Assembly: GCA_038252405.1 (NCBI GenBank)
Contig: JBBSAJ010000025.1
Location: 1 to 38,910 of the forward strand
Direction of reading: 5' to 3'
Source: DATCDE01 sp038252405
Lineage (GTDB): Bacteria > Actinomycetota > Actinomycetes > Prado026
Length of the DNA: 38,910 nucleotides
Positions 13,936 through 22,271 of this stretch are shown here, piece after piece (the stretch's first letter is position 1; each line of letters begins with the position of its first letter). A program made the position numbers and the translations under genes. The notes beneath the pieces are model-generated. The model had not been told where the DNA came from and did no database searches. It was given only the letters and a program-made list of their open reading frames with translations.

Positions 13936-14475
13936 ATGACGCTGCCGACAGGGGAGCCCGACGCGTTCGACCGGCTGTGGACCCCCTACCGGATGGCCTA
14001 CATCCAGGGAGAGGGCAAGCCGGCGGACGGCGCGGCCGGCGACGGCTGCCCGTTCTGTCGGGTGCCCGGGCTGCCCGAGGCGGAGGGCCTGGTCACCGCG
14101 AGGGGACGCTCGGTGTACGCCGTGCTCAACCGGTACCCCTACAACGCCGGGCACCTGCTGCTGTGCCCGTACCGGCACGTCGCCGACTACGCGGAGCTGA
14201 CCGAGCACGAGGTCACCGAGCTCGGCACCATGACCCAGCAGGCCATGACGACGCTGCGGGCCGTCGCCGGGCCGCAGGGGTTCAACGTCGGCATGAACAT
14301 GGGCACCGTGGGCGGGGCCGGGATCGCCGCCCACCTGCATGTCCACGTCGTCCCGCGGTGGGGCGGTGACACCAACTTCATGCCGGTGATCGGGATGACC
14401 CGGGTGCTGCCGCAGCTGCTGGCGGACACCCGGGACCTGCTCGCCGCCGCCTGGCCACCCCTTCCCCCTGCATGA
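13936..14475 (+). CDS. HIT-fold protein, Ap4A-phosphorylase type (Rv2613c-like)
   Basis: A 179-residue histidine-triad nucleotide enzyme. The triad is HLHVHVVPRW (H133, H135, H137), preceded by GFNVGMNMGTVGGAGIAAH. CPFC at 38-41 and the block NRYPYNAGHLLLCPYRHV are typical of the actinobacterial diadenosine tetraphosphate phosphorylase group, known from M. tuberculosis Rv2613c. That gene also lies between thrS and pgsA, so both sequence and context agree. The expected reaction is phosphorolysis of Ap4A to ADP and ATP. The last Ala codon and the TGA stop are the first bases of the inverted-repeat element at 14470, as if the element supplied the present end of the gene. Confidence 0.85.
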   Translation: MTLPTGEPDAFDRLWTPYRMAYIQGEGKPADGAAGDGCPFCRVPGLPEAEGLVTARGRSVYAVLNRYPYNAGHLLLCPYRHVADYAELTEHEVTELGTMTQQAMTTLRAVAGPQGFNVGMNMGTVGGAGIAAHLHVHVVPRWGGDTNFMPVIGMTRVLPQLLADTRDLLAAAWPPLPPA

Positions 14476-14597
14476 AGGTGCCCTTCTGTGCGTGTGGCCG
14501 CACAAGGCGCACCTTCATGACCGCCGGCTGCCCGCGGTCTCACTCGCTATGAAGGGTGGGTTACTGCGGTAGTGCGCACAGAAGGGCACCTTCATGC
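14470..14597. repeat. Inverted-repeat element between convergent genes, possible bidirectional terminator
   Basis: A perfect 23-bp inverted repeat (arms 14470-14492 and 14575-14597, starting GCATGAAGGTGCCCTTC) encloses two further, imperfect copies. One is in reverse orientation ending at about 14519, and one is forward from about 14549 (ATGAAGGGTGGG). The order is forward, reverse, forward, reverse. It can fold as one long stem or two hairpins, the first spanning 14471-14519 with an 11-bp perfect base. The right arm ends 2 nt before the fusA2 stop and the left arm contains the HIT gene stop. It looks like a REP/MITE-like dispersed intergenic element now serving as a shared terminator. There is no T-tract, so termination is inferred. 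Confidence 0.65.
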
Positions 14598-14599
14598 GG

Positions 14600-16759
14600 T
14601 CAGGTGGGGGTGGTGGCCTCGGTCTTGACCTTGGCCGCCAGGTGGGCCGGCATCGGCTCGTGCCGCACGTAGCTGCGGGTGAAGGTCCCGGTGCCGTGGG
14701 ACAGCGACCGCAGGTCGATGGCGTAGCGGGTGGTCTCCTGCTGGGGCACCTCGGCCCGCACCAGCGTCCGCCCGGCGCCGACCGGCTCGGTGCCCGACAC
14801 CCGACCCCGACGACCGGACAGGTCGCTCATGACGGCGCCGACGTACTCGTCCGCCACCATGATCGACATCTGGTCGACCGGCTCGAGCATGAGCATGTCG
14901 CCGGCGGCCGCGGCCTCCTTCAGGGCCAGCCCGCCCGCCATCTGGAAGGCCATGTCGGAGGAGTCCACCGAGTGCGCCTTCCCGTCGTACAGCGTCACCC
15001 GGATGTCGATCACCGGGTAGCCGGCGACGACGCCCTTCTCCATCTGCGCTCGCACGCCCTTCTCCACGCTCGGGATGAACTGCCGGGGCACCGAGCCGCC
15101 GACCACCTTGTCCACGAACTCGAAGCCGGAGCCGGACGGAAGCGGCTCGACCTGGATGTCGCACACCGCGTACTGCCCGTGCCCGCCGGACTGCTTGACG
15201 TGCCGACCGTGCCCGGTCGCCGGGCCGGCGAAGGTCTCGCGCAGCGAGATCCGCACCGGTGTGGCGTCCACGGCCACCCCGTACCGACTGCTCAGCCGGT
15301 CCAGCAGCACGTCGGCGTGCGCCTCGCCCATGGTCCACAGCACCAGCTGGTGGGTCTCGGCGTTGTTCTCCAGCCGCAGCGTCGGGTCCTCGGCCACCAG
15401 TCGCTGCAGGCTCTGCGACAGCTTGTCCTCGTCCGCCTTGGCTCGAGCCACGATGGCGATCGGGAGCATCGGCTCGGGCATCACCCACGGCTCCATGAGC
15501 AGCGGCTGCTCCTTGTCCGAGAGGGTGTCCCCGGTCTCCGCCCTGGTCAGCTTGGCGACCGCGCAGATGTCCCCCGCGCCGCCGGAGGCGACGGTGCGCA
15601 GCGTCTTGCCCAACGGGGAGCTGAGGGCGCCGACCTTCTCGTCGACGTCGTGGTCCTCGTGGCCGCGGTCGCCACCGAAGAACGTGGAGAAGTGGCCGGA
15701 GACATGGACGAGGGAGTCCGGGCGCAGCGTGCCGGAGAAGACCCGCACCAGGCTGACCCGACCCAGGTACGGGTCGGTGGTCGTCTTGACCACCTCGGCG
15801 ACCAGCGGGCCGCCCGGGTCGCAGGTCATCGGGCTGCGCGGTGACCCGTCCGGCCCGGTGATCGCGGGCAGCGGGTGCTCGGGGGGCGAGGGGAACCCTG
15901 CGGTCATGGCGTCGAGCAGCTCGACCGTGCCGAGACCGCTGGGCGACGCCATCCCGAGGACGGGGTAGAACGAGCCCCGGGCGACGGCCGTCTCCAGGTC
16001 GGTCACCAGCGTCTTGAGGTCGAGCTCCTCGCCGTCCAGGTACCGGTCCATGAGGGTCTCGTCCTCGCTCTCCGCGATGATCCCCTCGATCAGCGCACCG
16101 CGGGTGCCCTCGATCAGCTGTAGGTGCTCGGGGTCCGGGTCGCGCTCGACCCGCTGCCCGGACGAGTAGTCGAAGACGCGCTGGGAGAGCAGCCCCAGCA
16201 GGCCACCCGCGGTCCCGTCGTCCTTGGCCAGCGGCAGGTACAGCGGCAGCACGCCTTCCCCGAAGACGCGCTGGCAGACCGCCACGGTCTCCTCGAAGTC
16301 GGCGCGCGGCAGGTCCAGCTTGGTGACGACGACGACGCGCGGCATGCCCACGGCCGCGCACTCCTCCCACAGCAGCTGGGTGGTGCCGTCGATCCCGTCC
16401 ACCGCCGAGACGACGAACAGCGCGGCGTCGGCCGCCCTCAGCCCGGCGCGCAGGTCCCCGACGAAGTCCGCGTAGCCGGGGGTGTCCAACAGGTTGATCT
16501 TGATGCCGTCCCACTCGACGGGGGCGACCGACAGGCCAACCGAGCGCTGCTGGCGGACCTCCGACTCGTCGTAGTCGCTCACCGTCGTGCCGTCCTCGAC
16601 CCGACCGGCCCGAGTGATCGTCCCGGTCGCGACGAGCAGGGCCTCGACGAGCGTCGTCTTCCCTGCACCCGTGTGGCCGACCACTACCACGTTGCGGATC
16701 TTCGACGGCTGGTCGGCCGCCGGTACCCTGCCGCCGTCTGCCGGGCTGTTCGTCGCCAC
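14600..16759 (-). CDS. fusA2: Elongation factor G-like protein EF-G2
   Basis: A 719-residue translational GTPase-family protein with all EF-G domains: G domain 20-285, domain II (about 325-410), then III, IV and V. The G motifs deviate from canonical EF-G. G1 is GHTGAGKTT (residues 28-36, usually AHxDHGKTT), switch I lacks the RGITI block, G3 is DTPGYADF (92-99, usually DTPGHVDF) and G4 is TKLD (136-139, usually NKxD). These features mark the actinobacterial EF-G2 group. I recall that the M. smegmatis member binds nucleotide but lacked ribosome-dependent GTPase activity. GTG at 16759 is chosen because GGGAGG lies 7 nt upstream. An ATG 39 nt earlier is an alternative. It stands opposite to its neighbours, between two genes that are adjacent in mycobacteria. 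Confidence 0.88.
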   Translation of the reverse strand: MATNSPADGGRVPAADQPSKIRNVVVVGHTGAGKTTLVEALLVATGTITRAGRVEDGTTVSDYDESEVRQQRSVGLSVAPVEWDGIKINLLDTPGYADFVGDLRAGLRAADAALFVVSAVDGIDGTTQLLWEECAAVGMPRVVVVTKLDLPRADFEETVAVCQRVFGEGVLPLYLPLAKDDGTAGGLLGLLSQRVFDYSSGQRVERDPDPEHLQLIEGTRGALIEGIIAESEDETLMDRYLDGEELDLKTLVTDLETAVARGSFYPVLGMASPSGLGTVELLDAMTAGFPSPPEHPLPAITGPDGSPRSPMTCDPGGPLVAEVVKTTTDPYLGRVSLVRVFSGTLRPDSLVHVSGHFSTFFGGDRGHEDHDVDEKVGALSSPLGKTLRTVASGGAGDICAVAKLTRAETGDTLSDKEQPLLMEPWVMPEPMLPIAIVARAKADEDKLSQSLQRLVAEDPTLRLENNAETHQLVLWTMGEAHADVLLDRLSSRYGVAVDATPVRISLRETFAGPATGHGRHVKQSGGHGQYAVCDIQVEPLPSGSGFEFVDKVVGGSVPRQFIPSVEKGVRAQMEKGVVAGYPVIDIRVTLYDGKAHSVDSSDMAFQMAGGLALKEAAAAGDMLMLEPVDQMSIMVADEYVGAVMSDLSGRRGRVSGTEPVGAGRTLVRAEVPQQETTRYAIDLRSLSHGTGTFTRSYVRHEPMPAHLAAKVKTEATTPT

Positions 16760-16907
16760 AGTGTCGCCTCCCTGAGTCGGTCCCTTCGTGCCACGCACGC
16801 GTTCTGGTCACCTTTCACCCGGCGCCGTCGTGGCACAAGGGGACTCCTGGCCTTGCGTCGATAGGCTGACGATGATCCGCACCACCAGCCTCCGACGGAA
16901 GCCACCG
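16760..16907. promoter_or_regulatory. Divergent promoter region fusA2 / pgsA operon
   Basis: This 148-bp gap must carry both outward promoters. On the plus strand TAGGCT (16862-16867) fits TANNNT and would give a leader of about 33 nt to the pgsA ATG at 16908. No clear -35 and no operator-like palindrome were seen. Confidence 0.35.
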
Positions 16908-17528
16908 ATGCTCGCGCGCCACCTGAAGGCGTTCTTCAACGCCCTGTTCACGCCGCTGGCCCGCGGCCTGCTCCGCATCGGCGTCGGGCCGGACGTGATC
17001 ACCTGGATCGGCGCGACAGGGGTGACGGCCGCCGCGTTCGGCCTGTACCCCCGGGGGGAGCTGTTCGTCGGCTCGCTCGTCATCGCCCTTTTCGGCTTCT
17101 CGGACACCCTCGACGGCACCATGGCCCGGCTGTCCGGCCGGCCCAGCAGGTGGGGCGCGTTCCTCGACTCCACGCTGGACCGGATCGCGGACGGGTCGGT
17201 CTTCGGCGGGCTGGTGCTGTGGTTCGCCATGGGCGGCGACGAGCCGGTGCTCGCCGTCCTGGCTCTCGTGTGCCTGATCGGCGGCATGGTCGTCTCGTAC
17301 GCGCGGGCGCGGGCCGAGGGCCTCGGGATGACCTGCAACGTGGGCATCGCCGAGCGCTCGGAGCGCCTGGTCGTCGTGCTGCTGGCCACCGGGCTGTCCG
17401 GGCTGGGCGTCCCCTACATCCAGGCCGTTGGGCTGTGGCTGCTGGCCTTCGCCACGGTGGTCACCGTCGGCCAGCGGATGCTCGAGGTGCGGCGGCAGGC
17501 CGCCGTCGACGGCCCGGCGGCCCGGTGA
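16908..17528 (+). CDS. pgsA: Phosphatidylinositol phosphate synthase (CDP-alcohol phosphatidyltransferase)
   Basis: This integral membrane enzyme (206 residues, about six membrane segments) should join CDP-diacylglycerol and inositol 1-phosphate to make the PI precursor of PI mannosides. The CDP-alcohol signature is intact: SDTLDGTMARLSGRPSRWGA followed by FLDSTLDR, with all four Asp. The N-terminus FTPLARGLLRIGVGPDVITW matches my recollection of mycobacterial PgsA1 closely, as does ERSERLVVVLLA. The downstream patA-pimA context favours PI phosphate over phosphatidylglycerophosphate synthesis. ATG at 16908 has GGAAG 6 nt upstream and gives the expected length. ATG at 16872 is the alternative. 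It overlaps patA by GTGA. Confidence 0.88.
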   Translation: MLARHLKAFFNALFTPLARGLLRIGVGPDVITWIGATGVTAAAFGLYPRGELFVGSLVIALFGFSDTLDGTMARLSGRPSRWGAFLDSTLDRIADGSVFGGLVLWFAMGGDEPVLAVLALVCLIGGMVVSYARARAEGLGMTCNVGIAERSERLVVVLLATGLSGLGVPYIQAVGLWLLAFATVVTVGQRMLEVRRQAAVDGPAAR

Positions 17529-18436
17529 AGGGCGACGTCAGGGGCACCCTGACCGAAGTGGCGTACAGCGCCGGCTGGACGGCGGTCCGCCGGATGCCCG
17601 CCCCCACGGCCCGGCGGCTGTTCACGACAGCGGCCGACCAGGCCTGGCGCCGGCGGGGCAAGGGGGTGCGCCAGCTCGAGCGCAACCTGGCCCGGGTCCG
17701 ACCGGACGCCACCCCCGAGCAGCTGCGCGAGCTGAGCCGGGCCGGCATGCGGTCCTACCTGCGGTACTGGTCCGAGGCGTTCCGGCTGCCGGACCTGACC
17801 CCCGAGCAGATCGTCTCGTCGTTCGTGATGGACGACCAGCACAACCTCGCCGACGGCCTGGCCACCGGGCGGGGCGTCGTCGTGTCGCTGCCGCACATGG
17901 GCAACTGGGACCACGCCGGGGCGTGGGCCACGCTGCGGCAGGCCCAGGTCGTGTCGGTGGCCGAGCGGCTGCAGCCCGAGGGGCTGTACGAGCGGTTCCT
18001 GGACTACCGGCGCGCGCTGGGCATGGAGATCCTTCCGCTCACCGGCGCGGAGCCCCCGTTCCGCACCCTGATGAGCCGGCTCCGGGACGGCGGGCTGGTG
18101 GCGCTGCTCGGGGACCGCGACCTCACCCGGGCCGGCGTGCCCGTGCAGATGTTCGGCGAGACCACTCAGCTGCCGGCCGGCCCGGCCGCGCTCGCGGTGT
18201 CCACCGGGGCCGTGCTGATCACGGCCACCCTCTGGTACGACCCGACCCACAGCCGCGGTCGGATGCACCCACCCATCGAGGTCCCCGCGCACGGGACCAA
18301 GCAGGACAAGATCCTTGCCATGACCCAGGCCACCGCGGACCGGTTCGCCGTGGGCATCCGGCAGTACCCGCAGGACTGGCACATGTTGCAGCGGCTGTGG
18401 CTGTCCGACCTCGACCCGACGGCGAGACAACCGTGA
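17525..18436 (+). CDS. patA: Phosphatidylinositol mannoside acyltransferase
   Basis: A 303-residue member of the LpxL/HtrB-like lysophospholipid acyltransferase superfamily. The active-site motif HMGNWDH (H124, D129) follows GRGVVVSLP, and GDRDL occurs near 196. In mycobacteria the equivalent enzyme (Rv2611c) moves a palmitoyl group onto the mannose of PIM1/PIM2 at the cytoplasmic membrane face. The start is GTG 17525, in a GTGA overlap with pgsA, and the end overlaps pimA in the same way. So the three PIM genes form one coupled unit. The identification rests on motif and on this order. Confidence 0.88.
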   Translation: MKGDVRGTLTEVAYSAGWTAVRRMPAPTARRLFTTAADQAWRRRGKGVRQLERNLARVRPDATPEQLRELSRAGMRSYLRYWSEAFRLPDLTPEQIVSSFVMDDQHNLADGLATGRGVVVSLPHMGNWDHAGAWATLRQAQVVSVAERLQPEGLYERFLDYRRALGMEILPLTGAEPPFRTLMSRLRDGGLVALLGDRDLTRAGVPVQMFGETTQLPAGPAALAVSTGAVLITATLWYDPTHSRGRMHPPIEVPAHGTKQDKILAMTQATADRFAVGIRQYPQDWHMLQRLWLSDLDPTARQP

Positions 18437-19614
18437 GGGTGGGCCTGGTCTGCCCGTACTCCTGGGACGTCCCGGGCGGCGTCAAGGAGCACGTCCGCGA
18501 CCTGGCCGAGGAACTGCTGCGGCTGGGGCACGAGGTCTCGGTGCTGGCCCCCGGCGACCCGGACGCGGAGGTCGAGCCGTACGTGGTGCTGGCCGGACGG
18601 GCCGTGCCGGTGCCGTTCAACGGCTCGGTGGCCCGGCTGGCCTTCGGCCCGGTGTCGGCGTCCCGCACGCGTCGCTGGATCCGGGAGGGCGGCTTCGACC
18701 TGCTGCACGTCCACGAGCCGGTGTCGCCGAGCGTGTCGATGCTCGCGGTGTGGGCGGCGTCCGGTCCGGTGGTCGGCACCTTCCACAGCAGCTACCTGTC
18801 GAGGTCACGGGTGTACGGCGCCAGCTACGGGATCCTGCAGCCCACGCTCGAGCGGATCACCGCCCGGATCGCGGTCAGCGAGGCGGCCCGCAACACGGTC
18901 GTGCAGCACGTCGGCGGCGACGCCGTCCTGATCCCCAACGGGGTCGCGCTGCGCCGCTACGCGAAGGCCGACCCGATGCCGGGCTGGCCCGGCCAGGGGG
19001 GCGCGCTCGGGTTCCTCGGCCGCATCGACGAGCCGCGCAAGGGGCTGCCGGTGCTGCTCGAGGCGCTGCGCGCCGTGGTGGCCGAGCATCCGGGGGTGCG
19101 GCTGCTCGTGGCCGGTCCCGGCGACGTCGACGAGGTCCGCGACTCCATCGACCCGGACCTGCGGGACCGGGTCGAGCTGCTGGGCCTGGTGAGCGACGAG
19201 GACAAGGCCGCCATGCTGCACTCGGTGGACGTCTACGTCGCCCCCAACACCGGGGGCGAGAGCTTCGGGATCATCCTGCTCGAGGCGATGGCCGCGGGCG
19301 CGCCGGTGCTGGCCAGCGACCTCGACGCGTTCCGGTCGGTCCTGGACGACGGACGCGCCGGTCGGCTGTTCCCGGTGGGTGACCCGGGCGCCCTGGCGGC
19401 AGCGGCCAGCGAGCTGCTCCGGGACCGCGCGGAGCGGACGGCGCTGGCCGAGGCGGGGACGGCTGTGGCCGGGCGCTACGACTGGCAGACCGTGGCGCAG
19501 CAGGTGCTGGCCGTGTACGAGACCGTCGTCCTGCCCGGGATCCAGGTGGGCGTGGACCCCCGCGCGCAGGCCTTCGGGCTGTTCTCCACCCGGCTGAAGG
19601 ATGCCAACGGATGA
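18433..19614 (+). CDS. pimA: Phosphatidylinositol alpha-mannosyltransferase PimA
   Basis: A 393-residue GT-B family 4 enzyme that transfers mannose from GDP-mannose to the 2-position of PI, the first step of PIM, LM and LAM synthesis, on the inner membrane surface. Seen are CPYSWDVPGGVKEHVRDLAE at the very N-terminus (the GGV.EHV loop), LLHVHEPVSPS, GTFHSSY, the donor-site block GRIDEPRKGLPVLL, and NTGGESFGIILLEAMAAGAP containing the EX7E pair. Length and context agree with mycobacterial PimA. GTG 18433 overlaps the patA stop by 4 nt, and the gene overlaps the next by ATGA. Confidence 0.92.
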   Translation: MRVGLVCPYSWDVPGGVKEHVRDLAEELLRLGHEVSVLAPGDPDAEVEPYVVLAGRAVPVPFNGSVARLAFGPVSASRTRRWIREGGFDLLHVHEPVSPSVSMLAVWAASGPVVGTFHSSYLSRSRVYGASYGILQPTLERITARIAVSEAARNTVVQHVGGDAVLIPNGVALRRYAKADPMPGWPGQGGALGFLGRIDEPRKGLPVLLEALRAVVAEHPGVRLLVAGPGDVDEVRDSIDPDLRDRVELLGLVSDEDKAAMLHSVDVYVAPNTGGESFGIILLEAMAAGAPVLASDLDAFRSVLDDGRAGRLFPVGDPGALAAAASELLRDRAERTALAEAGTAVAGRYDWQTVAQQVLAVYETVVLPGIQVGVDPRAQAFGLFSTRLKDANG

Positions 19615-20156
19615 CCACACGCTGGGTGCTGGGCGCCCTCCTGCTGGCCCTGGCGCTGCTCGGGCTGTACCTGCGCGGGCTGGCCGGCCGGCTGGACCGG
19701 CTGCACGTGCGGGTCGAGGCGGCGTCCAACGCGCTCGACGCGCAGCTGGTCCGTCGGTCTGCGGTCGCCCTCGAGCTGGCGACGTCCGGCCTGCTCGACC
19801 CGGCCAGCAGCATGCTGCTGGCGGCGTCCGCGCACGGGGCGCAGGCCGCTGACCCGACGACGCGGGAGGAGGCCGAGAGCGGGCTGTCCCAGGCGCTGCG
19901 GGCCACCCTGGACGCGCCGGAGGCGGACGCCGTGCTGCGCTCGAGCGAGACCGGCCAGGAGCTGGCAGAAGAGGCCGCTGCGGCCTGCCAGCGGGTGGTG
20001 CTGGCCCGCCGGTTCCACAACGACGCCGCTGCTGCCACCCTTCGGCTGCGGCGGCACCGGCTGGTGCGGTACCTGCACCTGGCCGGGCGGGCGCCGCTCC
20101 CGGTCACGTTCGAGTGCGACGACCGTCCACCGGCGTGCCTGAGCACGCCCGCGTGA
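19611..20156 (+). CDS. Single-pass membrane protein of unknown function (LemA-like pattern)
   Basis: A 181-residue protein with one N-terminal membrane helix (WVLGALLLALALLGLYL), then a predicted helical cytoplasmic or extracytoplasmic domain: RLDRLHVRVEAASNALDAQL, LATSGLLDPASSMLLAASA, a variable middle, then VLARRFHNDAAAATLRLRRH. The order 'membrane helix, VxAxxxxLDAQLxRR, RRFHNDA' recalls LemA proteins, but similarity is too weak to claim membership. It is coupled to pimA by an ATGA overlap, so it is probably made with the PIM enzymes. No catalytic motif is seen. Confidence 0.7.
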   Translation: MTTRWVLGALLLALALLGLYLRGLAGRLDRLHVRVEAASNALDAQLVRRSAVALELATSGLLDPASSMLLAASAHGAQAADPTTREEAESGLSQALRATLDAPEADAVLRSSETGQELAEEAAAACQRVVLARRFHNDAAAATLRLRRHRLVRYLHLAGRAPLPVTFECDDRPPACLSTPA

Positions 20157-20166
20157 CCGGCCGACT

Positions 20167-20172
20167 TACCCT
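20167..20172 (+). promoter_or_regulatory. Leaderless-type -10 element for the DUF3048 gene
   Basis: TACCCT fits TANNNT and stands 6 nt before the GTG at 20179. No Shine-Dalgarno distinct from CGGGG is present. Confidence 0.4.
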
Positions 20173-20178
20173 CGCGGG

Positions 20179-21270
20179 GTGATCCTGGGCTCCGCACGTC
20201 CCCGTGCCCGACTGCTCTCCGCCGCCGTCGGGCCGGTGCTCGTCCTCGCCCTGGCCGCGTGCTCGGCAGGGACGTCCGGAGGCCCGGTGGCCCGGCCCAG
20301 CGCGACCAGTCCCAGCCAGTCACCGACTCCCTCGCCCACCGAGGTGCAGCGGTCGCTGCTGTCGGGCCGGGCGGGAGCCACGGACGGACCGGTGCTCGCG
20401 GTGAAGCTCGACAACACCTCGTTCGCGAACCCGCACTCGGGCCTGACGCAGGCCGACGTGGTCTACGTGGAGGAGGTGGAGGGCGGGCTGACCCGGTACG
20501 CCGCGATCTACTCCAGCGAGATCCCCACGGCCATCGGGCCGATCCGCAGCGCCCGGATCACCGACATCGCCCTGCTCGCCCAGTACGGCAAGGTGGCCTT
20601 CGCCTACTCCGGGGCGCAGACCAAGCTGCGTCCGGTGATCGCCGGCGCGAACCTGTACGACGTCAGCGGCGACCGCGGCGCCTTCGGCTACTGGCGGCAG
20701 TCCGGCCGGCAGTCTCCGTACGACTTCTTCGGCAACGGGCGAAAGCTGCTGGCCCGGGCCCCGCAGGCCGCGGTCGCGCGGGACGTGGGGTTCCGGTTCG
20801 CCGCCGACGTGCCGGCCGGCGGGCAGCCAGTCACCCGGGTGGTCGCCAACTACCCGAGCGCCCGGATGGCGTTCAGCTGGGACGCCGCCGCCAAGCGCTG
20901 GCTGGTCGCCCTGGACGGCACCCCGGCCCGGGCCACCGAGGGCGGCGTGCTCGGTGGCACCACGGTGATCATCCAGTACGTCCAGGTGGTGCCGTCGATC
21001 TACCACGACCACTGGAACGGCAACACGCCGATGTCGCAGACCGTGGGGTCCGGCCCGGCCCTCGTGCTGCGCGACGGCCGGGCGTACAGCGTGACCTGGT
21101 CCCGGCCGAGTGCCAAGTCGGGCACGCACTACACGGTGGCCGGGCACGACTTCCCGCTGGCGCCGGGCCAGGTGTGGGTGGCGCTGGTCAAGAGCACCCG
21201 GCCGGCGACGGTGACGCCGGTCCCGAAGCCGGCCGCGGTCGCTCCCTCCCCGTCGGCGTCCGCCGGCTGA
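20179..21270 (+). CDS. DUF3048 (YerB-like) lipoprotein
   Basis: A 363-residue exported lipoprotein. A type II signal peptide ends in the lipobox LALAACS with Cys28 as the lipidation site. A Ser/Pro/Thr linker follows (about 30-55), then the DUF3048 domain: VLAVKLDNTSFANPHSGLTQ, ADVVYVEEVEGGLTRYAAIY, IGPIRSARITDI, a central FGYWRQ segment and the C-terminal subdomain with GTTVIIQYVQV and GSGPALVLRDGRAY. The tail is again Pro/Ser-rich. The family includes B. subtilis YerB and has no assigned biochemical function. It lies between the PIM genes and pdxS, transcribed in the same direction but with its own leaderless-type promoter. Confidence 0.85.
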   Translation: MILGSARPRARLLSAAVGPVLVLALAACSAGTSGGPVARPSATSPSQSPTPSPTEVQRSLLSGRAGATDGPVLAVKLDNTSFANPHSGLTQADVVYVEEVEGGLTRYAAIYSSEIPTAIGPIRSARITDIALLAQYGKVAFAYSGAQTKLRPVIAGANLYDVSGDRGAFGYWRQSGRQSPYDFFGNGRKLLARAPQAAVARDVGFRFAADVPAGGQPVTRVVANYPSARMAFSWDAAAKRWLVALDGTPARATEGGVLGGTTVIIQYVQVVPSIYHDHWNGNTPMSQTVGSGPALVLRDGRAYSVTWSRPSAKSGTHYTVAGHDFPLAPGQVWVALVKSTRPATVTPVPKPAAVAPSPSASAG

Positions 21271-21298
21271 GCAGTAGGGCAACCGCGTCCGGCCCCCG

Positions 21299-21304
21299 TA
21301 CCAT
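21299..21304 (+). promoter_or_regulatory. Candidate -10 element of pdxST
   Basis: TACCAT fits TANNNT and lies inside the small palindrome CCCCCGTACCATGGGGG. Transcription would start near 21311, 37 nt before the pdxS GTG. No MocR-type regulator gene is adjacent. Confidence 0.35.
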
Positions 21305-21347
21305 GGGGGCGTACCCCGCCCGCACCGATCCTCCCGTGAGGTCCGCC

Positions 21348-22271
21348 GTGTCCAGCCCGACCCAGCCCGACAGCAAGCAGCCCGCCAGTCCCGAGATCGG
21401 CACCGCGCGGGTCAAGCGCGGCATGGCCGAGATGCTCAAGGGCGGCGTCATCATGGACGTCGTCACACCGGACCAGGCGAAGATCGCCGAGGACGCCGGT
21501 GCGGTCGCGGTCATGGCGCTCGAGCGGGTGCCGGCCGACATCCGCGCCCAGGGCGGCGTCTCCCGGATGAGCGACCCCGACATGATCGACAAAATCATCG
21601 AGGCGGTCTCCATCCCGGTCATGGCCAAGGCCCGGATCGGGCACTTCGTCGAGGCGCAGGTGCTGCAGGCTCTCGGCGTCGACTACGTGGACGAGTCCGA
21701 GGTGCTGACCCCCGCGGACTACGCCAACCACATCGACAAGTGGCAGTTCACGGTGCCGTTCGTCTGCGGGGCCACCAACCTCGGGGAGGCGCTGCGCCGG
21801 ATCAACGAGGGCGCCGCCATGATCCGCTCCAAGGGCGAGGCCGGCACCGGGGACGTGTCGAACGCGGTCACCCACATGCGCACCATCCGGGCCGAGCTGC
21901 GTCGGCTGGCCGGCCTGCCGGAGGACGAGCTGTACGTCGCGGCCAAGGAGCTGCAGGCTCCGTTCGAGCTGGTCAAGGAGGTCGCGGCCGCGGGCAAGCT
22001 GCCCGTCGTGCTGTTCACCGCCGGCGGCATCGCCACCCCCGCCGACGCCGCGATGATGATGCAGCTGGGCGCCGAGGGTGTCTTCGTGGGCTCCGGCATC
22101 TTCAAGTCCGGCAACCCGGCGCAGCGGGCCGAGGCGATCGTCAAGGCGACCACCTTCTTCGACGACCCGGACATGCTGGCGAAGGTGTCCCGCGGGCTCG
22201 GCGAGGCCATGGTGGGCATCAACGTCGAGGAGATCCCGCAGCCGCACCGGCTGGCCGAGCGCGGCTGGTGA
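21348..22271 (+). CDS. pdxS: Pyridoxal 5'-phosphate synthase, PdxS subunit
   Basis: This 307-residue TIM-barrel subunit builds pyridoxal 5'-phosphate from ribose 5-phosphate, glyceraldehyde 3-phosphate and ammonia. Conserved blocks are GGVIMDVVTPDQAKIAEDAG, ALERVPADIRAQGGVSRM, MAKARIGHFVEAQ (first catalytic Lys), DESEVLTPAD, RSKGEAGTGDV (second catalytic Lys) and FTAGGIATPADAA. The family is among the most conserved known and the assignment is secure. GTG 21348 is preceded by GAGG at 6 nt, and GTG 21336 is possible. It ends in a GTGA overlap with pdxT, which supplies the ammonia. Confidence 0.96.
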   Translation: MSSPTQPDSKQPASPEIGTARVKRGMAEMLKGGVIMDVVTPDQAKIAEDAGAVAVMALERVPADIRAQGGVSRMSDPDMIDKIIEAVSIPVMAKARIGHFVEAQVLQALGVDYVDESEVLTPADYANHIDKWQFTVPFVCGATNLGEALRRINEGAAMIRSKGEAGTGDVSNAVTHMRTIRAELRRLAGLPEDELYVAAKELQAPFELVKEVAAAGKLPVVLFTAGGIATPADAAMMMQLGAEGVFVGSGIFKSGNPAQRAEAIVKATTFFDDPDMLAKVSRGLGEAMVGINVEEIPQPHRLAERGW

